From the NCBI GenBank assembly GCA_902555695.1, contig CACDTV010000003.1, forward strand, positions 59,912 to 123,911: a DNA stretch of 64,000 nt, read 5' to 3'. The notes below the pieces were generated by a model. The model saw only the letters and a program-made list of their open reading frames with translations, was not told the origin of the DNA and did not search any database. Within the stretch, counting starts at the first letter, position 1, and every line of letters begins with the position of its first letter. This document shows, in pieces, positions 27,765 to 39,010 of the stretch. Source of the DNA: an uncultured Alphaproteobacteria bacterium. GTDB lineage: Bacteria; Pseudomonadota; Alphaproteobacteria; HIMB59. Position numbers and translations under genes: made by a program.

Positions 27765-28540
27765 TTATAAAAAGCCTTACTTGGGGACTCTGTTAGAATC
27801 TCAATAATATCACCATTAATGTATATCGTATGTTCGTACTGAGCGCTAAGTGTTTTATCTTTTGTCACTGCAGTCCAACCATCGTTAAGTATTTTAGATT
27901 GATATTTACCAACATTGATCATGGGTTCAATTGTAAAAATCATTCCGTCTACAAATTTTACCTTATCATACTCACTATCGTAATAGTGTAAAATACTAGG
28001 ATTCTCGTGAAACTTTAATCCAACTCCATGTCCACAAAAATCTCTAACAACACTAAAGTTGTTTGATGTTGCTATATTCTCAATTTTTTTTCCTATTTTA
28101 CTGATAGGCTCACCAACTTTTATCTCGCCAATACTCTCTATCAAACAATCGTGGGTAACCTTGCATAGATTACTTGCTTTAATTGAAATGTCTCCTACTT
28201 TAAACATCCTTGATGAGTCCCCATGCCAACCATCTATTATTGTCGTTACATCTACGTTTAAAATATCTCCATTTTGAAGGTTTCGATTATGGTTTGGAAT
28301 CCCATGACAAATAACATGATTTAATGAGGTACATGTAGACTTTGGAAAACCTCTGTAAAACAACGGTGCAGGTGTGCCTCCTAGTTCTTGAATTCTTGTT
28401 AAACAATAATCATCAATCTCAGATGTTGAGATATCTTCTTTTATAATATTATTTAGTTCGTCTAAAATAGTTGCAGTAATTTTACTTGCCTCTCTACAAG
28501 GTTCTACTTCATCACTTTTGTATGATTTAATTTTCATCAA
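27761..28540 (-). CDS. map: Type I methionine aminopeptidase
   Basis: This 259-residue protein has all five metal ligands in context: the two Asp in NVDVTTIIDGWHGDSSRMF, His in RDFCGHGVGLKFHENP, Glu in FTIEPMINVG and Glu in SAQYEHTIYI. The catalytic His is in STCTSLNHVICHGIPN. It removes N-terminal Met from nascent proteins. It overlaps sfsA by 14 bp; the reading frame offers tandem Met codons at the start. Confidence 0.94.
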   Translation of the reverse strand: MMKIKSYKSDEVEPCREASKITATILDELNNIIKEDISTSEIDDYCLTRIQELGGTPAPLFYRGFPKSTCTSLNHVICHGIPNHNRNLQNGDILNVDVTTIIDGWHGDSSRMFKVGDISIKASNLCKVTHDCLIESIGEIKVGEPISKIGKKIENIATSNNFSVVRDFCGHGVGLKFHENPSILHYYDSEYDKVKFVDGMIFTIEPMINVGKYQSKILNDGWTAVTKDKTLSAQYEHTIYINGDIIEILTESPSKAFYN

Positions 28541-29222
28541 TATTTATCTCACCAGTAATATTTATACCCCTATATGATACGTTACATTTAAAAGCTCTAA
28601 ATTGTACGCCACTTTTTTTTGCTATTAGAGATTTTTCATAATACTCATTATCCAAATCTTTAGCTATAGAAAATCTATCTACATCATTTCGTTGAATTAA
28701 ATATATTAAAAAACATTTACCGCCTTTTTTGGACATATTACTTAACTCAATTAGGTGTTTAGATCCCCTTGAAGTAACTGCATCTGGAAATTCTGCTAAA
28801 TTCTTTTTCCTTGATAAAGTAACTGATTTGACTTCAATGTAAGTATCTCCATTAGGGTGGCTAGCAAAAATATCAATTCTAGAATTTTTTCCATATTTCA
28901 CCTCTTTTTTGAAATCACCTTTAATTTCCTGCAATATTTTTTTTCCCCTTATAGCGTTAAAAATTATGTCATTTGGTAGAGATGTGTTTACACCTACAAA
29001 AGTTTTGAGGTCTTTAATTGCCTCCAATCTATATTTTAATTTTGCATTTGGGTTTTCAACTTTTGCAACTAACACTTTAGAACCCTCTTTCAATAAACCT
29101 AAAAGTGACCCTGTATTTGGGCAGTAAGCTGTGACAACCACATTATCAATCTTTAAATCGACAAAAAATCGCTTATAGCGTTTTATAAAAAAACCCTCTA
29201 AGATTTCCTCTTTATACTTCAT
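28527..29222 (-). CDS. sfsA: SfsA family protein (sugar fermentation stimulation protein homolog)
   Basis: This 231-residue protein matches SfsA along its length. It has FIKRYKRFFVDLKIDN near the start, TAYCPNTGSLLGLL, the nuclease-like SRIDIFASHPNGDTYIEVKSVTLSRKKNLAEFPDAVTSRGSKHLIEL, and a DRFSIAKDLDNEYYE tail region. The E-V-K within YIEVKSVTL resembles a PD-(D/E)xK nuclease core. Its cellular role is not settled; DNA binding has been reported for the E. coli protein. Its start codon is 2 bp from the divergent CinA-type gene. Confidence 0.87.
   Translation of the reverse strand: MKYKEEILEGFFIKRYKRFFVDLKIDNVVVTAYCPNTGSLLGLLKEGSKVLVAKVENPNAKLKYRLEAIKDLKTFVGVNTSLPNDIIFNAIRGKKILQEIKGDFKKEVKYGKNSRIDIFASHPNGDTYIEVKSVTLSRKKNLAEFPDAVTSRGSKHLIELSNMSKKGGKCFLIYLIQRNDVDRFSIAKDLDNEYYEKSLIAKKSGVQFRAFKCNVSYRGINITGEINIDEN
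29213..29218 (+). promoter_or_regulatory. Candidate -10 element of the CinA-type gene (leaderless)
   Basis: TATACT lies inside the 5' end of sfsA (opposite strand). Normal spacing places the transcription start exactly at the A of the ATG at 29225. No good -35 is visible. Confidence 0.35.
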
Positions 29223-29224
29223 TT

Positions 29225-29968
29225 ATGGTAACTACTAAAAAAATTAATTCAGCTTGTCTTGTAATCATTGGCAATGAGATATTATCAGGTAGGACACAAG
29301 ATAAAAATATAAATCATATAGCTAAAGAGTTGTTCATTTGTGGTATATCTCTGCAGTTAGTGGTTGTAATTCCTGACCAAAAAAAAATAATTATTTCTCA
29401 AATAAGAAAATTAAAAAATCAATATGATTTTGTTATCACTACTGGTGGTATAGGTCCTACTCACGATGACATTACATCTGAGTCAATTAGTTTGGCAGTT
29501 AAAAAAAAATACAAATTACATAATGGTGCATATAAAGAATTAAAAAAATATTACAGGAAAATTAAATCTGAATTAACTGATGCTAGAATGAAAATGGCGT
29601 ATATGCCGGAAGGCTCTAAGTTAATTTTAAATAAAGTTAGTGGAGCACCAGGTTTTAAAATTGAAAATATTTATGTTTTTGCTGGCATACCTTCAATAGT
29701 ACAAGCGATGATGAAAGAATTTAAAAAAATGATAAAAATTAAAAATAAATTTTATTCAACCACAATATCTACAAAACTTTTTGAGAGTAAAATAGCCCAT
29801 CTACTTGTTCAAGCTGAGAGAAAATATAAAAATATTTCTATAGGTAGCTATCCAGTTTTTGATGGAAAACCGAAGGGTGTAGAGATTGTTATAAACTCTC
29901 AAGTGAATAAACTCGATGTTAGTAATGCGAAAAAATTCATATTAAGAGAAATAAACAAAATCATTTAA
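29225..29968 (+). CDS. CinA N-terminal (MoCF-biosynthesis-like) domain protein
   Basis: This 247-residue protein of the COG1058 type begins ACLVIIGNEILSGRTQDKN. It has VITTGGIGPTHDDITSESI (about 78-96), MPEGSKLILNKVSGAPGF and AGIPSIVQAMM, all standard for the molybdopterin-binding-like fold of CinA. The C-terminal nicotinamide-nucleotide amidase domain of full CinA is absent. In full CinA this domain has ADP-ribose pyrophosphatase activity; here the activity is inferred only. It is the last protein gene before the tRNA/rRNA block. Confidence 0.84.
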   Translation: MVTTKKINSACLVIIGNEILSGRTQDKNINHIAKELFICGISLQLVVVIPDQKKIIISQIRKLKNQYDFVITTGGIGPTHDDITSESISLAVKKKYKLHNGAYKELKKYYRKIKSELTDARMKMAYMPEGSKLILNKVSGAPGFKIENIYVFAGIPSIVQAMMKEFKKMIKIKNKFYSTTISTKLFESKIAHLLVQAERKYKNISIGSYPVFDGKPKGVEIVINSQVNKLDVSNAKKFILREINKII

Positions 29969-29979
29969 GATTAGGCTAA

Positions 29980-29985
29980 TATAAT
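29980..29985 (+). promoter_or_regulatory. Candidate -10 element of the tRNA-Met/tRNA-fMet unit
   Basis: A consensus TATAAT lies 20 bases before the first base of tRNA-Met. The region where a -35 should be is A-rich with no clear hexamer. Confidence 0.4.
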
Positions 29986-30005
29986 ATAAAACAATATTTC
30001 TTTAT

Positions 30006-30082
30006 GGCGGAGTAGCTCAGTTGGTTAGAGCGGTGGAATCATAATCCATGTGTCGGGGGTTCAAATCCCTCCTCCGCTACCA
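30006..30082 (+). tRNA. tRNA-Met (CAT), elongator
   Basis: A 77-base cloverleaf with encoded CCA. The acceptor GGCGGAG pairs with CTCCGCT (G1-U72 wobble). The D-arm is AGCTCAGTTGGTTAGAGC. The anticodon stem GTGGA/TCCAT encloses loop ATCATAA with anticodon CAT. It lacks the initiator hallmarks present in the next tRNA, and the body matches elongator Met rather than lysidine-modified Ile2, though the two share the anticodon. Confidence 0.9.
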
Positions 30083-30133
30083 AGAATAATCATTGTAATT
30101 ATTGATATTTTAACATATCTTTCGTTTTCTGAT

Positions 30134-30210
<77 letters not shown>

Positions 30211-30240
30211 ACTTCCTAAAAAACGCTTTCTTTTCAATAG

Positions 30241-30302
30241 TTTTTTTTTATTTTTTTTAATGAAATGCATTTGACAATGTCCCCATAAAGTGTAGATATA
30301 TT
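30241..30302 (+). promoter_or_regulatory. Candidate rRNA operon promoter with UP-like T tracts
   Basis: A perfect -35, TTGACA (30271-30276), follows two T tracts (30241-30249 and 30251-30258) that sit where an alpha-CTD-binding UP element would be. The -10 is ambiguous: TAGATA (30293-30298, 16-base spacer), GATATA (30295-30300, 18-base spacer) or TATATT (30297-30302, 20-base spacer). It is the only consensus -35 in the 290 bases before 16S. Confidence 0.6.
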
Positions 30303-30351
30303 CTACTTTTTATTCGATTCACTAGGCCATTTATTGTGCATTAGTGATTCT

Positions 30352-30360
30352 TGCTCTTTA
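30352..30360 (+). promoter_or_regulatory. boxA antitermination site in the rRNA leader
   Basis: TGCTCTTTA matches the first nine bases of the bacterial rRNA boxA consensus, about 50 bases after the predicted promoter. It would recruit NusB/NusE for rRNA antitermination. Confidence 0.7.
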
Positions 30361-30384
30361 TTTTTTGTAAATATGAAATGAATA

Positions 30385-30469
30385 GACGGTGGGTTTATAA
30401 CGTCAAATTTCGATAAAGCTTTCATTTGAGAAAAATGACTGCTCGTTATTTTGGCGTCTAACCTACGTC
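30385..30469 (+). other. Extended hairpin in the 16S leader RNA
   Basis: The segments GTGGGTT (30389-30395) and AACCTAC (30460-30466) pair, as do ACGTCAAA (30400-30407) and TTTGGCGT (30450-30457). GAC/GTC closes the outer end and TCATTT/AAATGA (30422-30427, 30433-30438) forms an apical hairpin. It lies between boxA and mature 16S and may guide folding or processing of the pre-rRNA. Confidence 0.55.
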
Positions 30470-30503
30470 AATTTAAAACTTTGTTTTTTATGAGTAGGTA
30501 ATT

Positions 30504-32001
<1,498 letters not shown>

Positions 32002-32094
32002 AGGAAAAAAAACTTTGAACTAAGTGTACGTTCGAAGTAACCACCGTCTATTTGTTTTGCTTTTTTCAACATGTGTTGATAAAGAGCATTGATT

Positions 32095-32171
32095 GGGCGT
32101 GTAGCTCAGTTGGTTAGAGCGCGCGCTTGATAAGCGTGAGGTCGGAGGTTCAAGTCCTCCCTCGCCCACCA
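32095..32171 (+). tRNA. tRNA-Ile (GAT)
   Basis: A 77-base tRNA in the 16S-23S spacer with encoded CCA. The anticodon stem CGCGC/GCGTG encloses TTGATAA (anticodon GAT). The acceptor GGGCGTG against CTCGCCC has a U6-U67 mismatch; all other acceptor pairs are intact. Confidence 0.96.
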
Positions 32172-32179
32172 ACAATGTT

Positions 32180-32255
32180 GGGGGATTAGCTCAGCTGGGA
32201 GAGCGCCTGATTTGCATTCAGGAGGTCAGCGGTTCGATCCCGCTATCCTCCACCA
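32180..32255 (+). tRNA. tRNA-Ala (TGC)
   Basis: A 76-base tRNA with encoded CCA, 8 bp after tRNA-Ile. The acceptor GGGGGAT against ATCCTCC contains the G3-U70 wobble that identifies tRNA-Ala to its synthetase. The anticodon loop is TTTGCAT (anticodon TGC). This is the standard spacer pair of alphaproteobacterial rRNA operons. Confidence 0.97.
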
Positions 32256-32370
32256 ACTTTTTAAAATCGTAAATATGTAAGCTGATAACACAGACGAATG
32301 ACTTGCACGAGTTATTCGTCAATTAAACAACTAATATAACAACAAATAACTACAAAAAGTTATTAACTAC

Positions 32371-32389
32371 AAACTTTTCACTGTGTGTT
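32371..32389 (+). other. Left arm of the pre-23S processing stem
   Basis: AAACTTTTCACTGTGTGTT pairs with 35112-35130 over 19 positions, with one A-C mismatch and one G-U wobble, and continues into the 5'/3' pairing of mature 23S (32393-32402 with 35101-35110). This is the expected RNase III substrate. Confidence 0.8.
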
Positions 32390-32392
32390 AAT

Positions 32393-35111
<2,719 letters not shown>

Positions 35112-35130
35112 AATACACAGCGAAAAGTTT
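35112..35130 (+). other. Right arm of the pre-23S processing stem
   Basis: AATACACAGCGAAAAGTTT is the partner of 32371-32389. Cleavage here would separate 23S from the 5S precursor. Confidence 0.8.
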
Positions 35131-35155
35131 TAACTATAATGTTATAAAAAGTTTG

Positions 35156-35266
35156 TGGCGGTCATAGCGGAGTGAAAAAACCCGATCCCATTTCGAACTC
35201 GGTCGTGAAGGCCTCCAGCGCCGATGGTACTTAGTCTTAAGGCTTGGGAGAGTAGGACGCCGCCTA
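35156..35266 (+). rRNA. rrf: 5S ribosomal RNA
   Basis: About 111 bases. The terminal helix pairs GGCGG (35157-35161) with CCGCC (35260-35264). Conserved internal parts are CCCGATCCCATTTCGAACTCGG and GCCGATGGTACTTAGTC, with GGGAGAGTAGGACG before the 3' helix. No strong hairpin terminator follows; only a T-rich stretch (35266-35278) is seen. No tRNA-fMet follows it, unlike many alphaproteobacterial operons. Confidence 0.93.
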
Positions 35267-35312
35267 TTTTATATTTTTAGTTTGCATATTCATAACACAG
35301 TAATAACCTCAT

Positions 35313-35318
35313 TATAAT
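35313..35318 (+). promoter_or_regulatory. Candidate -10 element at the start of the glycan island (leaderless)
   Basis: TATAAT ends 5 bases before the ATG at 35324, predicting transcription to begin at or within a base of the start codon. No clear -35. Readthrough from the rRNA operon is an alternative source of transcription. Confidence 0.35.
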
Positions 35319-35323
35319 TAGAG

Positions 35324-36208
35324 ATGTACTCAGGATATAATTTTGAAAACTTGATTCTTGATAGAGCAAATCTTCCAAGTTTCTTTCCACTTGTCGCATA
35401 CTATGAACATGGTTGGTCTTTACAAGACTCTTTAATTAAGTCTTACTCTGAAAGTTCTTCGAATACTCATTTTTCATGGAATAATAGAATGAAAAATTTA
35501 TTCTCAAAAAAATCAAGAAAAAATATCCATATAATCGGATCACCAATGATTTTCTACAGAGAAAAGTTTTCAATTAAAAAAAAAAGAAAATTTAATAGTA
35601 TTTTTTTTTATGCACATTCTACAAAAAAAATCATACACGACATAGATAAATTAACTATTTTAAAATCTTTAAAAGGAATACCTGAAAGCTTAAAACCAAT
35701 TGATATCTGTTTACATAGTCATGACTATAATCTTTTAAAAAAATTCTTTATTGAAGAAGGTTTTAGAGTAGTAACAGCTGGGAATATATATTCAAAAAAA
35801 TTCCCTCAAATTTTTTATAATTTACTCTCCTCTTATGAATATGCCTTTAGTAATCAATTAGGTTCATATACCCTCTATGCTTTAGATTTAAACATACCAT
35901 TTAATCTAATCGGACCCGAACCAAAACACTTAAACATCGGTAATGATAAAAATGTACCAAAAGTTTACAAGGTTTCAGATTATTATATTGCTAAGAAAAT
36001 TTATAAGCTTTTTGATAAACTTTCATATAGAATTACAAGTGAACAGCATTTAATGTATAAATCAGAACTTGGTCTTAACTCAAGAGTCTCATCAGGTGAT
36101 CTCAGAAATATCATCTTAAAAGACTCATTGAGTATTTCGAAAAACATAATGGCATATTGTAAGTATTTCCCAAAGTCACTTATATCTTTTTACAAATCAT
36201 ATGAATGA
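35324..36208 (+). CDS. Unrecognised protein, probable polysaccharide biosynthesis role
   Basis: This 294-residue soluble protein has no signal peptide or membrane segment. I do not recognise a family with certainty. The N-terminal part contains ANLPSFFPLVAYYEHGWSLQD, and a His-Gly pair after a Tyr/Glu/Asp recurs in some capsule glycosyltransferases. The C-terminal half has the stretch YEYAFSNQLGSYTLYALDLNIPFNLIGPEP, which resembles the donor-site half of GT-B type sugar transferases acting on capsule precursors. It is the first gene after the rRNA operon and overlaps the methyltransferase gene by 8 bp. A glycosyltransferase-like role is inferred from this weak motif evidence and the neighbours. 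Confidence 0.6.
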   Translation: MYSGYNFENLILDRANLPSFFPLVAYYEHGWSLQDSLIKSYSESSSNTHFSWNNRMKNLFSKKSRKNIHIIGSPMIFYREKFSIKKKRKFNSIFFYAHSTKKIIHDIDKLTILKSLKGIPESLKPIDICLHSHDYNLLKKFFIEEGFRVVTAGNIYSKKFPQIFYNLLSSYEYAFSNQLGSYTLYALDLNIPFNLIGPEPKHLNIGNDKNVPKVYKVSDYYIAKKIYKLFDKLSYRITSEQHLMYKSELGLNSRVSSGDLRNIILKDSLSISKNIMAYCKYFPKSLISFYKSYE

Positions 36209-36812
36209 AAAGGAATATAGTTGGTCAGATAGCACACCTGATAATAGTCATAGCTATTTATTTAATACTTTCAAAAAAATTATTTTAGAGAAAGAGAGTT
36301 TTCAAAATAAGACTCTTTTAGATCTGGGATGTGGAAATGGCAGTCTAACGAAACTAATTGCACCATATTTTAAGAAAACAATCGCAATTGATCCATCTAT
36401 TTCTGGCATTGAACAGGCAAAAAGTAATTACGATGGAGATATTGACTTTCAAAACAATTATATTGAAAATATTGATGAATTTTTTGAAGTTGTATCCCTT
36501 TTTGAGGTAATCGAGCATATATATGATCCAATTTCATTTATGAAAAATGTTAAGGAGAGATTAAAAAAAGATGGAAAAATTTTCCTTTCAACTCCTTATC
36601 ACGGATATTTCAAAAATTTAGTTATATCATTGATGAACGGATTTGATCATCACTTTGATCCTCTTTGGACTCATGGACATATAAAATTTTTCTCGAAAAA
36701 AAAAATATTTGAATTGTGTGATATCGTGGGTTTAAGATTAGTTAATGTATATTATTGCGGTAGGATTTATCCATTATCAAAATCTATGATTTGTAAAATT
36801 GAAAAAAAATAA
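36201..36812 (+). CDS. Class I SAM-dependent methyltransferase
   Basis: This 203-residue protein has the SAM-binding motif I LLDLGCGNGSLTKLI (about 39-53), acidic motif AIDPS, motif IV SLFEVIEHIYDPISFM and post-motif KDGKIFLSTPYHG. The HEHI-type segment places it with UbiG/Methyltransf_23-like enzymes that often methylate sugars or lipid-linked glycans. Substrate unknown. It overlaps both neighbours by 8 and 14 bp. Confidence 0.8.
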   Translation: MNEKEYSWSDSTPDNSHSYLFNTFKKIILEKESFQNKTLLDLGCGNGSLTKLIAPYFKKTIAIDPSISGIEQAKSNYDGDIDFQNNYIENIDEFFEVVSLFEVIEHIYDPISFMKNVKERLKKDGKIFLSTPYHGYFKNLVISLMNGFDHHFDPLWTHGHIKFFSKKKIFELCDIVGLRLVNVYYCGRIYPLSKSMICKIEKK

Positions 36813-37917
36813 ATTCACATTTTTTTTAACTGACAATTATGCAGAGGTGTATACAGTTTATCCAATAATTTATGATCTTAGTAATAGAGGCTACCAAATA
36901 ACAGTCTTTCTAGATGAGAATCTTTTTTTTAATAAAAAAATCCTTACAAAATTTATTTTAATATTTAAAGAATTAAATTGTGAACTAATTTTTAGTAAAA
37001 AAATTAATCAAGAACAATCGAGAATAATAAGAATTATTAAAGAATTTACTAATTTTTTTTTTATAATACATCCAAATAGAAAAAAATTATTTGAAAACAA
37101 AACAATATTTATTGAAAACTCATTTAGAACTAAAGTATCTTTATTTGTAGTTATTTATTCATTTTTTTTTAAGAATAAAATTTTTATATATGACCATGGA
37201 TCAAAATTGGTTTTTTACGTCAATAGGTATAAAAAAAGATATTTATTTTTTGGCAAAGAGAGAATTTACCACCTTTCATACAGTAAAATTGAGGAATACT
37301 GGATAAAAAATAATGATTTTAATAATCTAGTTAAAGTTGGATTTCCAATTGTTCCAAATAAAATAAATAAATTACTTACTAGAAATGAAAAAGATGAGAG
37401 TTTTTTTCTAATATGTGGGAGAGGTGTAGGAGCTTTTATTAATTTGGAAGAGTATAATTTTATTATTAATAGTGCACTTAGTTCATTAAGGAAGTATTTT
37501 AAAAATGAAAAAATTATTTATTACCCACATCCAAAAGAGAGATCATTGAAATTATGTAAATCTATAATTAATAAATATGAAAATGTTAAAATTGCCGATT
37601 TGAATTACCCAAGTATCGACTATGTTTCTAGATCTATTGGTGTAATAACTATTCTCTCAAGCATTATTTTTTTAGCAAGAGCATTTGAAAAAAAAGTAAT
37701 AGAGTACTATCCATATAAACACAATTTAAAGAAATTCCATCCTGAATTAAATCATAAAACACCATACTCAAAACTAGGTTTTCCCTCTGCTAGAAATGTT
37801 TCAGATTTAGAAAATTTAATTAAGACTGAGTTTTTAAATCTATCTCACAAAAAGAAAATTAAGTCTATAGAATTTGATGATTTTAATATTGAAGAAATAC
37901 TAAAAAAAATTAACTAG
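36799..37917 (+). CDS. Putative capsule-type glycosyltransferase (GT-B-like)
   Basis: This 372-residue protein starts at a TTG (36799) inside the methyltransferase gene; the beginning KFTFFLTDNYAEVYTVYPI suits a Rossmann-type first strand. The second half carries FFLICGRGVGAF and IIYYPHPKER (about 240-250), then SRSIGVITILSSIIFLARAFEKKVIEYYP. The YPHPKE and the Gly/Ser-rich segment resemble CDP-glycerol/polysialyl-type transferases that build capsules. Assignment rests on these motifs and on the nonulosonic acid genes next to it. It ends 3 bp before the convergent neuB-type gene. Confidence 0.6.
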   Translation: MKKNKFTFFLTDNYAEVYTVYPIIYDLSNRGYQITVFLDENLFFNKKILTKFILIFKELNCELIFSKKINQEQSRIIRIIKEFTNFFFIIHPNRKKLFENKTIFIENSFRTKVSLFVVIYSFFFKNKIFIYDHGSKLVFYVNRYKKRYLFFGKERIYHLSYSKIEEYWIKNNDFNNLVKVGFPIVPNKINKLLTRNEKDESFFLICGRGVGAFINLEEYNFIINSALSSLRKYFKNEKIIYYPHPKERSLKLCKSIINKYENVKIADLNYPSIDYVSRSIGVITILSSIIFLARAFEKKVIEYYPYKHNLKKFHPELNHKTPYSKLGFPSARNVSDLENLIKTEFLNLSHKKKIKSIEFDDFNIEEILKKIN

Positions 37918-37920
37918 TTT

Positions 37921-38979
37921 TTAATTCTTAGCTAAATATTCATGTAGTAAAATAGTATCTTCATCAAGGTCTATAGATATCTTTTTACCAATTATGTCAT
38001 CTACCTCTTTAGGTGAAATACCTGTGCCAGGTCTTTTTGCAATTAAGTCTTTGTCACTTATGGTATGACCTTTTTTTAATTTTTTATTTGTGACCAAGCT
38101 TCTTCTTGCATTTTTATGAGCAATTTTCTCATTGCTTAATAATTCTTTTTTCCCTGATCCAATACTTTTGAAAAATTCATTACAGTTTATTATATATTGT
38201 TTCATTTCATCTGGATCCAATGATAGCCAATGATCAGCACTTAATTTTAAATTTTTATCAATAGTAAAGTGTTTTTCAAAAACTCTCGAACCGTATAATG
38301 TTGATGATGGCCCAACTAAATAATCAAGAGTGTGATCACTTAATCCCAGTAAGTAATCTCCAAAGTTTTTATTTATATCTAACAAAGCAGATAAATTTGC
38401 ATCTTCAGTTTTTGTAGGATATGACAAAGTACAATGCATAATACATACTGGAGGATCACCATTTTCTCTAATCAATTTTAATGCATAATCAATATCTTCA
38501 ATCGTTGAAGCACCAGTAGATAGTAACAATGGTTTTTTATGATTAGCTAAATGCTTTAAAAGATTTTTATTAGTTATGTCACAAGAGGCTATTTTAAAAC
38601 CATTAATCCCTATATCTATTAACATATCTGAGGACTCCTCATCAAAAGGAGTTGAGAGAAATTCAATTTCATTGAAATCACAAATCTCTTTTAATCTGCG
38701 ATACTCTTTAGTTCCAAAGGAGTCTAAAAGTTTATAAGAGTCATATTGACTTCCAGTAGGCTTCTCTTCACCTTCCCAGTTCCAAAATCTCTCGGAGTTT
38801 TTTACAACTAGTTTTTCAGCTTTGTAAGTCTGGAATTTTATTATATCACAACCAGCGCTTTTAGCGGAGATTATTAACTTTTCACCTATATCTAAACTAT
38901 TATTATAATTTACACCTGCTTCAGCTATAATAACAATATTGTCACTTGAGCAATTTGTCTTTCCTATATTGAATTCCAT
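37921..38979 (-). CDS. neuB: NeuB-family nonulosonic acid synthase
   Basis: This 352-residue protein has an N-terminal TIM barrel and a C-terminal SAF/antifreeze-like domain (about 285-350, ending around KRPGTGISPKEVDDIIG). It would condense PEP with a six-carbon amino sugar to give sialic, legionaminic or pseudaminic acid. Visible parts are IIAEAGVNYNN (the usual GVNHNG has Tyr for His), IIKFQTYKAE, STPFDEESSDML, and the metal His residues in GLSDHTL and FEKHFTID. Which nonulosonic acid is made cannot be read. It starts the downstream end of a minus-strand block with the flippase, AsnB-type and methyltransferase genes. Confidence 0.87.
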   Translation of the reverse strand: MEFNIGKTNCSSDNIVIIAEAGVNYNNSLDIGEKLIISAKSAGCDIIKFQTYKAEKLVVKNSERFWNWEGEEKPTGSQYDSYKLLDSFGTKEYRRLKEICDFNEIEFLSTPFDEESSDMLIDIGINGFKIASCDITNKNLLKHLANHKKPLLLSTGASTIEDIDYALKLIRENGDPPVCIMHCTLSYPTKTEDANLSALLDINKNFGDYLLGLSDHTLDYLVGPSSTLYGSRVFEKHFTIDKNLKLSADHWLSLDPDEMKQYIINCNEFFKSIGSGKKELLSNEKIAHKNARRSLVTNKKLKKGHTISDKDLIAKRPGTGISPKEVDDIIGKKISIDLDEDTILLHEYLAKN

Positions 38980-39010
38980 TACAACTTTTTATATTAAAGT
39001 TCTTTCAAGT

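Noticed and set aside
30241..30258. T9 and T8 tracts as a terminator for the tRNA-fMet unit
   Set aside because: No GC hairpin precedes them; their position just before a consensus -35 fits an UP-like element better.
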